Positions 21,243 to 34,022 of a stretch of DNA of 64,000 bases are shown one piece after another. A model generated the notes under the pieces. It did not search any database. It was not told the DNA's origin and saw nothing but the letters and a program-made list of their open reading frames with translations. The stretch is taken from contig NC_082598.1 of assembly GCF_030936135.1 (NCBI RefSeq), positions 15,256,687-15,320,686 of the forward strand. The letters are read 5' to 3'. Each line of letters opens with the position of its first letter. The stretch's first letter is position 1. Source of the DNA: Gavia stellata. Lineage: Eukaryota > Chordata > Aves > Gaviiformes > Gaviidae. A program made the position numbers and the translations under genes.

Positions 21243-22732
21243 GCCCCAAGTTCACCTGGTGCAATGCCCCTGCTCAAGCACAGCCACCTAGAGCAGGCTG
21301 CCCAGGACCGTGCCCAGATGACTTTCGAAGGTTGGAGACTCCACAATCTCCCTGGGCAGCCCATGTGTATAGCATAGCATAGCACAGCATAGCGTAGCAC
21401 AGAGTGTTTTCAGTTGGAAGGGACCTACAACGATCACCTAGTCCAACTGCCTGAGCACCTGAGGGCTGAGCCAAAGTTAAAGCATGTTATTAAGGGCATT
21501 GTCCCAATGCCTCTTAGACACTGACAGGCTTGGGGCATCGACAACCTCTCTGGCAAGCCTGTTCCAGTGTTTGACCAGCCTCTCAGTAAAGAAATGCTTC
21601 CTAATGTCCAGTCAAAACCTCCCCTGGCACAGTTTGAACCATTCCCATGCATCCTATCACTGGATACCAGGGAGAAGAGATCAGCACCTCCTTCTGCACT
21701 TCCCCTCCTCAGGAACTGTAGAGAGCAAGGAGGTCGCCCCTCAGCCTCCTTTTCTCCAAACTAGGCAAGCCCAGACTCCTTAGCCACTCCTCATGAGACT
21801 TTCCTTCCAGCCCTTTCACCAGCTTTGTTGCTCTCCTCTGGACGCATTCAAGTACCTGAACATCCTTCTTAAATTGTGGGGCCCAGAACTGCACACAGTA
21901 CTCAAGGTGAGGCCGCACCAGTGCTCAACACAGCGGGACAATCGCCTCTTTTGACCAGCTGGTTGTGCTGTGTTTGATGCACCCCAGGATGCAGGTTGCC
22001 CTCTCGGCTGCCAGGGCACACTGCTGACTCGTCTTGAGCCTGCTGTTGACCAGCACCCCCAGATCCCGTCCTGCAGCGTTTCATGACCACTGTGGCCAAC
22101 ACAGCCACCTACCATCGCATCTCCCACGAGTCCTTCTCTATTCACAAAGAGCAACTCTAGGAGGGCATCTTTCCCAGTTGGCTCACTGAGTACTTGTGAC
22201 AAGAAGTTATCTCCTACAAACGTCAAGAATTTCCAAGACCTGCTCGTCGCAGGAGTATGGTATTCCCAGCTGATGCCTGGGAGGTTGAAATCTCCCACGA
22301 GGACAAGGGCTACCGATCCAGAAATTTCTCCAAATTGCCTATAGAAGAACTCATCAGTGCTTACATTCTGGCTGGGCGATGGGTAGCAGACACCCACTAC
22401 AACATCTCCTTTGTTTTCCCTCCCCCTAATCCCCACCCAGAGGCTCCCAACCGCATCACCACTAACTGTAAGGGTTGTACAAGCAAACCTCTGCCTTGCA
22501 TACAGCGCGACACCTCCAGCACGCCTGCCCAGCCTATCCCTCCTGAACGGCCTGTAGCCCTCCATCCCAGCACTCCAATCGTGGGACTCCTTCCACCAAC
22601 TTCAGAGCACCCTCAGCGTCAGGACGTGCTTTCTTGTGTTCAGATGGAATTTCAAGTTTTCTCGTTGGTGCCCATTGGTTCTTGTCCTGACAGGGCTCAC
22701 TACTGAGAAAGGTCTGGCTCCCTTGCCCTCGT
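21243..22732 (-). mobile_element. CR1 composite (unit 5), unshifted reverse-transcriptase tail
   Basis: One A fewer at about 21846 ('gacgcattc') keeps the CR1 C-terminal frame continuous ([19 protein letters not shown] then CVQRRATK). Also has 'tctattcac' at about 22137. Both features recur in unit 6. Confidence 0.8.
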
Positions 22733-23429
22733 TCCCTCCCATCCGGTATGCAAGCACAGAGGCATCTTGCCCTTGAAATGGAAGCAGAGCAGGAGACTGG
22801 AAAAGAAAGGAAAAAGGGATCAGGGGAAGCATTCTGTTTTGGTCCTACTTACTTACCTCAAAATGCTGCCCCGCTGCTTCTGCATCTGAGCAGGTAGCAA
22901 GCTGCTAGCTGCCCACATTCCCCAACAAAGTGTTGCACAGACACTCACAGACAGAGGGTTGGTTAAAAGAAGCTAATTTATTGTCATCTTTGCATCGCAT
23001 AACGGTCCCAGAGGGAATCAACTCTTTCCAACAAGACAGGTGGTCCCATCCTGCTACAGGTGGTAACAGAAGCCTCAGCTGCAATGGCATCTTCAGCTGG
23101 ACCGGCGGAGATTCCCCAAACTCTACTTATGCTGAGCTGCTCTTGGGCGGTATCATCTCCATGCCTAGTTTGCTCACATCTGCGGGACAGACTCCCCAGG
23201 CAGTCTCTGGGATGAGCAGATTCTCTGCCCCAGTGTCCAAAATTGTCCCCTGGGTCCCACCAGTGTGAGAGGAAAGCAGTTCCTCAGGGTCACAGGCATG
23301 GGTGGAAAAGCCTGTGACCACCAGGGTATGGGTGCAGAGCTGCAGACCTCTGAGGTGGAAATTGTGCTGCTGGGTGTGCTTCGCCGTGAGTCTGAAAAGC
23401 GGCGTCTCGACAACAGCGCAGCTCTCCAG

Positions 23430-24458
23430 TCATGGTGCGCTGCTGGCGAGGCTGGCCTCTGCCTGCTCAAGGCTCAGGTAGGCGTCTGAGCTGCCTTGCT
23501 GCACTGCAAAAATCATCTCAGCGCAGATGTTCATCTCGGAGGTGCTTGTCAGCTGGAACCTGCAGGACTGGGAGGAGGGCAGCACCGTTAGCTGGCAGTG
23601 GTGCGACTGAGGCAAAAGCGGCCAGGCTGATCTCACCAACAGTTGGACCCAGCCGGCGACTTTCTCCACGTCTAAGTAGGAGCGTGTGCAGAGGGTGCGT
23701 AGGAAGTACGAGCTCTGATCCGTCGGCAGCTTGTCGTCGGGGTGGTGGAGAGAGCACAGAATATCCCCCAGCAGCTGCTTCCTCGAGCACATGCACTCCA
23801 GCACCACGTGGATGCTGGAGCGCCTTGCTGGCAGCTGCCCCGTGGTGTCCAGCTTCAGGCTGAAAGAGTGCCCAGGGGGTGGCCGCAGGAACACGAGCAG
23901 GCGGTAGCCGATGCTGTCCTCCTGGACACTCCAGGCTTCATAGGTGCCGTTCATCCCCATGGCTGGGTGCATCTGCGGCATGGAAGTCCCCTGGCAAAAC
24001 ACTCGGCAGACACCAAGGAGGTCACCCACCAGCTCCTTCAGTACCTTGCACGTGCCCGGCAGGCCCCGTATTGGCAGTTGGGTGGACACAGCCAAAGAGC
24101 CGACACCATTGTGTGCACCACTGAGGTCTTCCTCCTCCTCCTCCTCCTCGTCGTCCTCCTCCTCGCTGAAGCTGCCAGAGGCAAGCTTCATTTCCCTGGC
24201 CACCCAGCAGGCGCTAGCGAGCAGGAGCAGGGCTCCTGGAACAGTCCATAACGGCCACTGCTGCAGCACAGAAAGGAGCGTGGCTTCCTCCGCGGCCCTG
24301 CTCCGCTCAATCTCCTGCAGCAGCCGAGTCATCTCCTCATGCAGATACTCCTCACGCTGCTGCATCCTCTCGGCCGCGGCCGCATCTATCTGCTGATCGT
24401 GCTTCAGCCCGTGCTGGACGGCCAGCACAGCCAGGACGAGGGCAATTGCCGCAACCAT
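23430..24458 (-). CDS. ITPRIPL1: ITPRIPL1-like protein, truncated (array copy 5, V188L)
   Basis: Differs from copy 1 at one residue: Val188 is Leu (GTC to CTC on the minus strand, at about 23896). Copy 7 shares this change but copy 6, between them, does not. That points to gene conversion or reshuffling. Donor at 25034, AATAAA at 22977-22982. Confidence 0.73.
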   Translation of the reverse strand: MVAAIALVLAVLAVQHGLKHDQQIDAAAAERMQQREEYLHEEMTRLLQEIERSRAAEEATLLSVLQQWPLWTVPGALLLLASACWVAREMKLASGSFSEEEDDEEEEEEEDLSGAHNGVGSLAVSTQLPIRGLPGTCKVLKELVGDLLGVCRVFCQGTSMPQMHPAMGMNGTYEAWSVQEDSIGYRLLVFLRPPPGHSFSLKLDTTGQLPARRSSIHVVLECMCSRKQLLGDILCSLHHPDDKLPTDQSSYFLRTLCTRSYLDVEKVAGWVQLLVRSAWPLLPQSHHCQLTVLPSSQSCRFQLTSTSEMNICAEMIFAVQQGSSDAYLSLEQAEASLASSAP

Positions 24459-26538
24459 GGCCTGGAGGAAGTGGGAGAAAAGGGGGCTCAGCAGGGCTGT
24501 GTGGGAGGGTGCACGGGGCTGGGGGAGCGAGGCAAGAGCCGCCTGGAGCTGGGGGCCAGCAGGAGAAGGGGTGAGGGAGGTGGGAGGGAGCAAGGGCAGG
24601 GTTTGTCAGCACTGCAGGGATGGGAGCCGCGGGCTGTCCCAGAAAAGTGTTTGGGCACTGGTGTCGACAGGCTCGAAGGGGCCGCAGGCCCTGGTTGGAG
24701 ACAGCATGGGGCCCACCCTGCCCCAGCCGCCCTGATGACCAGCTCCTGGCTGGGCTGTGCCCCGTGAAAGGGCAAGAGACACCCCAGTAGACTCTGCCGA
24801 GGCCCCATCCCTGACACCCAACAGCGTCCCACGCAGCCACGGGCACCCAGCACGTCCCCAAAGCCTCTCTGGGCACCGGCCACCGCTGAAGGCCCGAGCA
24901 CCTCTGCCCCCAGCCCCGAGGGCGGTACCGCGGCCTGCCCTGAGGGGCTCGGCTCTCGCTCTGCCTTAGAAACCCCCTGGCCACCTGCCCCGTCCCCCAT
25001 CCAGCCCAGCCTTCCCCCTGCATGCTGCACTCACCGATCGCCCAAGTGGAACTGCAGCGCGGCTGCCTGATGATGTCCCTGGGGACAGCTCCCATTGTGA
25101 CCCGTCCCCTGTGCTGTCACAGCCACCAGAGCAGCATCCCCCAGCCGGCAAGCCCCACCCTTCGTCCCCACCGCCCCGCTCAGCGGGTCCTGGGCATCAC
25201 ACCAAGTACAAACCCTGCCGGCAGGAGCGAGCTCCCAGGGGCTCTCTTGACAAAGCGGGCGGACACCCCCAAAACGGTAATTGGAATTAAAATGGGGACT
25301 GTAGGTGGATGTCCCTGACGTACGTAGGGAGGCGCAAAGTCTTCTGGGCCAGGTGGCCTGACTCTGAGGGGTCTTGAAACGAGGAGATACGAGCCCCTGG
25401 GCAGAGACAAAACTCCTCCTCCCTCTTCTCCGCTTGGATTCCTCCTGCCGGGGCAGGACTTAGCCCTGCAAACCCTGACGATCAGGCCAAATGCAAACCG
25501 TGTCTCTGGTGCCAGTGGAAATGATCCCGCGGCTCCTGTCTCCAGCTACAAACCTGCCCCCCGCGAGGGCAAGCGAGGGGGCTGGAGAGGCCACGCCAGA
25601 GCCCGCATCTCGCGGCTCCCCTCAGGTTTGCCCGGTTCAGGAGACCCCCCTGTACACCACGCTGGAGCGCTCTGCTGCGGATCATGCCTCCCAGAAACGT
25701 GGCCTGTACTGCACGAGTGCACGCCTCGAGACCCGGACACCTCAAAAGCTTTCTTTAGCCTTGCTGCATATGTGCCAAGACTGACACGGCTGCCATGTTG
25801 CTGTCAGTTCAGCAGGTGCAGAACCGTACATCCGATGCGCCTCCTGTGCGAAGCTTTCTGGAGGCAAAAAGTGGGAGCATGCCCTGAAGTCTCTTTCTGT
25901 GCTGAGTCTCTCTTGTGGAGGTGGTGGGGACCTGAGGTCCCAAGTGGAGGGAACATGTCTTTGCTCTCTCTGCCTGTGACGGTAGGCAGGCCACCCAAAG
26001 GAATTCAAAGCGTGCACGTGTGAGAGAAGGTGACGTGGCCTGTGGATGTTTGACTCCTGCTCTGCCACCCTGTGAGATGGGTCGGCTCCCTTGTGCCGGC
26101 CTTTGTGCTTGTAGACGTGACTGTGCTCTCGGTGCCTTCGTGACACTGATGGGGGATGATGGCGTCTATCCCTGTGGCGGGATGGGGCCTCTCCGTGGCA
26201 GGGCCTCTGTCCTTGCTGTGGTGGTGAGACATCAGTGTTCCAAAAGAGACTCTGTTTCCGAATGATGATGAGGGGGTGCAGGGGGGCAGGTGCCTGGTGC
26301 TGCAGGACGCTCCTCCCTCCTGCGCCTGCCCTAGCTGTGCCTCCAGCTCTCAAGCTGCTGCTCTGCATTGGCTCGTGCCCAAGCCTCCCACCAGTGCAGC
26401 AAGCAGAGCATCCAGAGCCCCGCTCCACACTTGTGCTGCTTGTTCCCCGTGCAGAGGGCTCACCACTTGGAGACTGTGATGTCCACCTGCTCAGGGGTCG
26501 CCCCGAGGCAATGCTGTCAGCCTCCCAGGGGATGGTTT

Positions 26539-28028
26539 GCCCCAAGTTCACCTGGTGCAATGCCCCTGCTCAAGCACAGCCACCTAGAGCAGGCTGCCCA
26601 GGACCGTGCCCAGATGACTTTCGAAGGTTGGAGACTCCACAATCTCCCTGGGCAGCCCATGTGTATAGCATAGCATAGCACAGCATAGCGTAGCACAGAG
26701 TGTTTTCAGCTGGAAGGGACCTACAACGATCACCTAGTCCAACTGCCTGAGCACCTGAGGGCTGAGCCAAAGTTAAAGCATGTTATTAAGGGCATTGTCC
26801 CAATGCCTCTTAGACACTGACAGGCTTGGGGCATCGACAACCTCTCTGGCAAGCCTGTTCCAGTGTTTGACCAGCCTCTCAGTAAAGAAATGCTTCCTAA
26901 TGTCCAGTCAAAACCTCCCCTGGCACAGTTTGAACCATTCCCATGCATCCTATCACTGGATACCAGGGAGAAGAGATCAGCACCTCCTTCTGCACTTCCC
27001 CTCCTCAGGAACTGTAGAGAGCAAGGAGGTCGCCCCTCAGCCTCCTTTTCTCCAAACTAGGCAAGCCCAGACTCCTTAGCCACTCCTCATGAGACTTTCC
27101 TTCCAGCCCTTTCACCAGCTTTGTTGCTCTCCTCTGGACGCATTCAAGTACCTGAACATCCTTCTTAAATTGTGGGGCCCAGAACTGCACACAGTACTCA
27201 AGGTGAGGCCGCACCAGTGCTCAACACAGCGGGACAATCGCCTCTTTTGACCAGCTGGTTGTGCTGTGTTTGATGCACCCCAGGATGCAGGTTGCCCTCT
27301 CGGCTGCCAGGGCACACTGCTGACTCGTCTTGAGCCTGCTGTTGACCAGCACCCCCAGATCCCGTCCTGCAGCGTTTCATGACCACTGTGGCCAACACAG
27401 CCACCTACCATCGCATCTCCCACGAGTCCTTCTCTATTCACAAAGAGCAACTCTAGGAGGGCATCTTTCCCAGTTGGCTCACTGAGTACTTGTGACAAGA
27501 AGTTATCTCCTACAAACGTCAAGAATTTCCAAGACCTGCTCGTCGCAGGAGTATGGTATTCCCAGCTGATGCCTGGGAGGTTGAAATCTCCCACGAGGAC
27601 AAGGGCTACCGATCCAGAAATTTCTCCAAATTGCCTATAGAAGAACTCATCAGTGCTTACATTCTGGCTGGGCGATGGGTAGCAGACACCCACTACAACA
27701 TCTCCTTTGTTTTCCCTCCCCCTAATCCCCACCCAGAGGCTCCCAACCGCATCACCACTAACTGTAAGGGTTGTACAAGCAAACCTCTGCCTTGCATACA
27801 GCGCGACACCTCCAGCACGCCTGCCCAGCCTATCCCTCCTGAACGGCCTGTAGCCCTCCATCCCAGCACTCCAATCGTGGGACTCCTTCCACCAACTTCA
27901 GAGCACCCTCAGCGTCAGGACGTGCTTTCTTGTGTTCAGATGGAATTTCAAGTTTTCTCGTTGGTGCCCATTGGTTCTTGTCCTGACAGGGCTCACTACT
28001 GAGAAAGGTCTGGCTCCCTTGCCCTCGT
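26539..28028 (-). mobile_element. CR1 composite (unit 6), unshifted reverse-transcriptase tail
   Basis: Shares the one-base-shorter site (about 27141) and 'tctattcac' (about 27433) with unit 5. It differs from unit 5 by 'cagctgg' at about 26709. Confidence 0.8.
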
Positions 28029-28725
28029 TCCCTCCCATCCGGTATGCAAGCACAGAGGCATCTTGCCCTTGAAATGGAAGCAGAGCAGGAGACTGGAAAA
28101 GAAAGGAAAAAGGGATCAGGGGAAGCATTCTGTTTTGGTCCTACTTACTTACCTCAAAATGCTGCCCCGCTGCTTCTGCATCTGAGCAGGTAGCAAGCTG
28201 CTAGCTGCCCACATTCCCCAACAAAGTGTTGCACAGACACTCACAGACAGAGGGTTGGTTAAAAGAAGCTAATTTATTGTCATCTTTGCATCGCATAACG
28301 GTCCCAGAGGGAATCAACTCTTTCCAACAAGACAGGTGGTCCCATCCTGCTACAGGTGGTAACAGAAGCCTCAGCTGCAATGGCATCTTCAGCTGGACCG
28401 GCGGAGATTCCCCAAACTCTACTTATGCTGAGCTGCTCTTGGGCGGTATCATCTCCATGCCTAGTTTGCTCACATCTGCGGGACAGACTCCCCAGGCAGT
28501 CTCTGGGATGAGCAGATTCTCTGCCCCAGTGTCCAAAATTGTCCCCTGGGTCCCACCAGTGTGAGAGGAAAGCAGTTCCTCAGGGTCACAGGCATGGGTG
28601 GAAAAGCCTGTGACCACCAGGGTATGGGTGCAGAGCTGCAGACCTCTGAGGTGGAAATTGTGCTGCTGGGTGTGCTTCGCCGTGAGTCTGAAAAGCGGCG
28701 TCTCGACAACAGCGCAGCTCTCCAG

Positions 28726-29754
28726 TCATGGTGCGCTGCTGGCGAGGCTGGCCTCTGCCTGCTCAAGGCTCAGGTAGGCGTCTGAGCTGCCTTGCTGCAC
28801 TGCAAAAATCATCTCAGCGCAGATGTTCATCTCGGAGGTGCTTGTCAGCTGGAACCTGCAGGACTGGGAGGAGGGCAGCACCGTTAGCTGGCAGTGGTGC
28901 GACTGAGGCAAAAGCGGCCAGGCTGATCTCACCAACAGTTGGACCCAGCCGGCGACTTTCTCCACGTCTAAGTAGGAGCGTGTGCAGAGGGTGCGTAGGA
29001 AGTACGAGCTCTGATCCGTCGGCAGCTTGTCGTCGGGGTGGTGGAGAGAGCACAGAATATCCCCCAGCAGCTGCTTCCTCGAGCACATGCACTCCAGCAC
29101 CACGTGGATGCTGGAGCGCCTTGCTGGCAGCTGCCCCGTGGTGTCCAGCTTCAGGCTGAAAGAGTGCCCAGGGGGTGGCCGCAGGAACACGACCAGGCGG
29201 TAGCCGATGCTGTCCTCCTGGACACTCCAGGCTTCATAGGTGCCGTTCATCCCCATGGCTGGGTGCATCTGCGGCATGGAAGTCCCCTGGCAAAACACTC
29301 GGCAGACACCAAGGAGGTCACCCACCAGCTCCTTCAGTACCTTGCACGTGCCCGGCAGGCCCCGTATTGGCAGTTGGGTGGACACAGCCAAAGAGCCGAC
29401 ACCATTGTGTGCACCACTGAGGTCTTCCTCCTCCTCCTCCTCCTCGTCGTCCTCCTCCTCGCTGAAGCTGCCAGAGGCAAGCTTCATTTCCCTGGCCACC
29501 CAGCAGGCGCTAGCGAGCAGGAGCAGGGCTCCTGGAACAGTCCATAACGGCCACTGCTGCAGCACAGAAAGGAGCGTGGCTTCCTCCGCGGCCCTGCTCC
29601 GCTCAATCTCCTGCAGCAGCCGAGTCATCTCCTCATGCAGATACTCCTCACGCTGCTGCATCCTCTCGGCCGCGGCCGCATCTATCTGCTGATCGTGCTT
29701 CAGCCCGTGCTGGACGGCCAGCACAGCCAGGACGAGGGCAATTGCCGCAACCAT
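28726..29754 (-). CDS. ITPRIPL1: ITPRIPL1-like protein, truncated (array copy 6)
   Basis: Protein identical to copy 1. Leader-exon donor at 30330, AATAAA at 28273-28278. It lies between the two copies carrying V188L but keeps Val. Confidence 0.73.
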   Translation of the reverse strand: MVAAIALVLAVLAVQHGLKHDQQIDAAAAERMQQREEYLHEEMTRLLQEIERSRAAEEATLLSVLQQWPLWTVPGALLLLASACWVAREMKLASGSFSEEEDDEEEEEEEDLSGAHNGVGSLAVSTQLPIRGLPGTCKVLKELVGDLLGVCRVFCQGTSMPQMHPAMGMNGTYEAWSVQEDSIGYRLVVFLRPPPGHSFSLKLDTTGQLPARRSSIHVVLECMCSRKQLLGDILCSLHHPDDKLPTDQSSYFLRTLCTRSYLDVEKVAGWVQLLVRSAWPLLPQSHHCQLTVLPSSQSCRFQLTSTSEMNICAEMIFAVQQGSSDAYLSLEQAEASLASSAP

Positions 29755-31834
29755 GGCCTGGAGGAAGTGGGAGAAAAGGGGGCTCAGCAGGGCTGTGTGG
29801 GAGGGTGCACGGGGCTGGGGGAGCGAGGCAAGAGCCGCCTGGAGCTGGGGGCCAGCAGGAGAAGGGGTGAGGGAGGTGGGAGGGAGCAAGGGCAGGGTTT
29901 GTCAGCACTGCAGGGATGGGAGCCGCGGGCTGTCCCAGAAAAGTGTTTGGGCACTGGTGTCGACAGGCTCGAAGGGGCCGCAGGCCCTGGTTGGAGACAG
30001 CATGGGGCCCACCCTGCCCCAGCCGCCCTGATGACCAGCTCCTGGCTGGGCTGTGCCCCGTGAAAGGGCAAGAGACACCCCAGTAGACTCTGCCGAGGCC
30101 CCATCCCTGACACCCAACAGCGTCCCACGCAGCCACGGGCACCCAGCACGTCCCCAAAGCCTCTCTGGGCACCGGCCACCGCTGAAGGCCCGAGCACCTC
30201 TGCCCCCAGCCCCGAGGGCGGTACCGCGGCCTGCCCTGAGGGGCTCGGCTCTCGCTCTGCCTTAGAAACCCCCTGGCCACCTGCCCCGTCCCCCATCCAG
30301 CCCAGCCTTCCCCCTGCATGCTGCACTCACCGATCGCCCAAGTGGAACTGCAGCGCGGCTGCCTGATGATGTCCCTGGGGACAGCTCCCATTGTGACCCG
30401 TCCCCTGTGCTGTCACAGCCACCAGAGCAGCATCCCCCAGCCGGCAAGCCCCACCCTTCGTCCCCACCGCCCCGCTCAGCGGGTCCTGGGCATCACACCA
30501 AGTACAAACCCTGCCGGCAGGAGCGAGCTCCCAGGGGCTCTCTTGACAAAGCGGGCGGACACCCCCAAAACGGTAATTGGAATTAAAATGGGGACTGTAG
30601 GTGGATGTCCCTGACGTACGTAGGGAGGCGCAAAGTCTTCTGGGCCAGGTGGCCTGACTCTGAGGGGTCTTGAAACGAGGAGATACGAGCCCCTGGGCAG
30701 AGACAAAACTCCTCCTCCCTCTTCTCCTCTTGGATTCCTCCTGCCGGGGCAGGACTTAGCCCTGCAAACCCTGACGATCAGGCCAAATGCAAACCGTGTC
30801 TCCGGTGCCAGTGGAAATGATCCCGCGGCTCCTGTCTCCAGCTACAAACCTGCCCCCCGCGAGGGCAAGCGAGGGGGCTGGAGAGGCCACGCCAGAGCCC
30901 GCATCTCGCGGCTCCCCTCAGGTTTGCCCGGTTCAGGAGACCCCCCTGTACACCACGCTGGAGCGCTCTGCTGCGGATCATGCCTCCCAGAAACGTGGCC
31001 TGTACTGCACGAGTGCACGCCTCGAGACCCGGACACCTCAAAAGCTTTCTTTAGCCTTGCTGCATATGTGCCAAGACTGACACGGCTGCCATGTTGCTGT
31101 CAGTTCAGCAGGTGCAGAACCGTACATCCGATGCGCCTCCTGTGCGAAGCTTTCTGGAGGCAAAAAGTGGGAGCATGCCCTGAAGTCTCTTTCTGTGCTG
31201 AGTCTCTCTTGTGGAGGTGGTGGGGACCTGAGGTCCCAAGTGGAGGGAACATGTCTTTGCTCTCTCTGCCTGTGACGGTAGGCAGGCCACCCAAAGGAAT
31301 TCAAAGCGTGCACGTGTGAGAGAAGGTGACGTGGCCTGTGGATGTTTGACTCCTGCTCTGCCACCCTGTGAGATGGGTCGGCTCCCTTGTGCCGGCCTTT
31401 GTGCTTGTAGACGTGACTGTGCTCTCGGTGCCTTCGTGACACTGATGGGGGATGATGGCGTCTATCCCTGTGGCGGGATGGGGCCTCTCCGTGGCAGGGC
31501 CTCTGTCCTTGCTGTGGTGGTGAGACATCAGTGTTCCAAAAGAGACTCTGTTTCCGAATGATGATGAGGGGGTGCAGGGGGGCAGGTGCCTGGTGCTGCA
31601 GGACACTCCTCCCTCCTGCGCCTGCCCTAGCTGTGCCTCCAGCTCTCAAGCTGCTGCTCTGCATTGGCTCGTGCCCAAGCCTCCCACCAGTGCAGCAAGC
31701 AGAGCATCCAGAGCTCCGCTCCACACTTGTGCTGCTTGTTCCCCGTGCAGAGGGCTCACCACTTGGAGACTGTGATGTCCACCTGCTCAGGGGTCGCCCC
31801 GGGGCAATGCTGTCAGCCTCCCAGGGGATGGTTT

Positions 31835-33325
31835 GCCCCAAGTTCACCTGGTGCAATGCCCCTGCTCAAGCACAGCCACCTAGAGCAGGCTGCCCAGGAC
31901 CGTGCCCAGATGACTTTCGAAGGTTGGAGACTCCACAATCTCCCTGGGCAGCCCATGTGTATAGCATAGCATAGCACAGCATAGCGTAGCACAGAGTGTT
32001 TTCAGTTGGAAGGGACCTACAACGATCACCTAGTCCAACTGCCTGAGCACCTGAGGGCTGAGCCAAAGTTAAAGCATGTTATTAAGGGCATTGTCCCAAT
32101 GCCTCTTAGACACTGACAGGCTTGGGGCATCGACAACCTCTCTGGCAAGCCTGTTCCAGTGTTTGACCAGCCTCTCAGTAAAGAAATGCTTCCTAATGTC
32201 CAGTCAAAACCTCCCCTGGCACAGTTTGAACCATTCCCATGCATCCTATCACTGGATACCAGGGAGAAGAGATCAGCACCTCCTTCTGCACTTCCCCTCC
32301 TCAGGAGCTGTAGAGAGCAAGGAGGTCGCCCCTCAGCCTCCTTTTCTCCAAACTAGGCAAGCCCAGACTCCTTAGCCACTCCTCATGAGACTTTCCTTCC
32401 AGCCCTTTCACCAGCTTTGTTGCTCTCCTCTGGACGCAATTCAAGTACCTGAACATCCTTCTTAAATTGTGGGGCCCAGAACTGCACACAGTACTCAAGG
32501 TGAGGCCGCACCAGTGCTCAACACAGCGGGACAATCGCCTCTTTTGACCAGCTGGTTGTGCTGTGTTTGATGCACCCCAGGATGCAGGTTGCCCTCTCGG
32601 CTGCCAGGGCACACTGCTGACTCGTCTTGAGCCTGCTGTTGACCAGCACCCCCAGATCCCGTCCTGCAGCGTTTCATGACCACTGTGGCCAACACAGCCA
32701 CCTACCATCGCATCTCCCACGAGTCCTTCTCTGTTCACAAAGAGCAACTCTAGGAGGGCATCTTTCCCAGTTGGCTCACTGAGTACTTGTGACAAGAAGT
32801 TATCTCCTGCAAACGTCAAGAATTTCCAAGACCTGCTCGTCGCAGGAGTATGGTATTCCCAGCTGATGCCTGGGAGGTTGAAATCTCCCACGAGGACAAG
32901 GGCTACCGATCCAGAAATTTCTCCAAATTGCCTATAGAAGAACTCATCAGTGCTTACATTCTGGCTGGGCGATGGGTAGCAGACACCCACTACAACATCT
33001 CCTTTGTTTTCCCTCCCCCTAATCCCCACCCAGAGGCTCCCAACCGCATCACCACTAACTGTAAGGGTTGTACAAGCAAACCTCTGCCTTGCATACAGCG
33101 CGACACCTCCAGCACGCCTGCCCAGCCTATCCCTCCTGAACGGCCTGTAGCCCTCCATCCCAGCACTCCAATCGTGGGACTCCTTCCACCAACTTTAGAG
33201 CACCCTCAGCGTCAGGACGTGCTTTCTTGTGTTCAGATGGAATTTCAAGTTTTCTCGTTGGTGCCCATTGGTTCTTGTCCTGACAGGGCTCACTACTGAG
33301 AAAGGTCTGGCTCCCTTGCCCTCAT
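31835..33325 (-). mobile_element. CR1 composite (unit 7)
   Basis: First unit with 'caggagctg' (about 32304), 'ctcctgcaaacg' (about 32807) and 'actttagag' (about 33194), marking a block change between units 6 and 7. Confidence 0.8.
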
Positions 33326-34022
33326 TCCCTCCCATCCGGTATGCAAGCACAGAGGCATCTTGCCCTTGAAATGGAAGCAGAGCAGGAGACTGGAAAAGAA
33401 AGGAAAAAGGGGTCAGGGGAAGCATTCTGTTTTGGTCCTACTTACTTACCTCAAAATGCTGCCCCGCTGCTTCTGCATCTGAGCAGGTAGCAAGCTGCTA
33501 GCTGCCCACATTCCCCAACAAAGTGTTGCACAGACACTCACAGACAGAGGGTTGGTTAAAAGAAGCTAATTTATTGTCATCTTTGCATCGCATAACGGTC
33601 CCAGAGGGAATCAACTCTTTCCAACAAGACAGGTGGTCCCATCCTGCTACAGGTGGTAACAGAAGCCTCAGCTGCAATGGCATCTTCAGCTGGACCGGCG
33701 GAGATTCCCCAAACTCTACTTATGCTGAGCTGCTCTTGGGCGGTATCATCTCCATGCCTAGTTTGCTCACATCTGCGGGACAGACTCCCCAGGCAGTCTC
33801 TGGGATGAGCAGATTCTCTGCCCCAGTGTCCAAAATTGTCCCCTGGGTCCCACCAGTGTGAGAGGAAAGCAGTTCCTCAGGGTCACAGGCATGGGTGGAA
33901 AAGCCTGTGACCACCAGGGTATGGGTGCAGAGCTGCAGACCTCTGAGGTGGAAATTGTGCTGCTGGGTGTGCTTCGCCGTGAGTCTGAAAAGCGGCGTCT
34001 CGACAACAGCGCAGCTCTCCAG

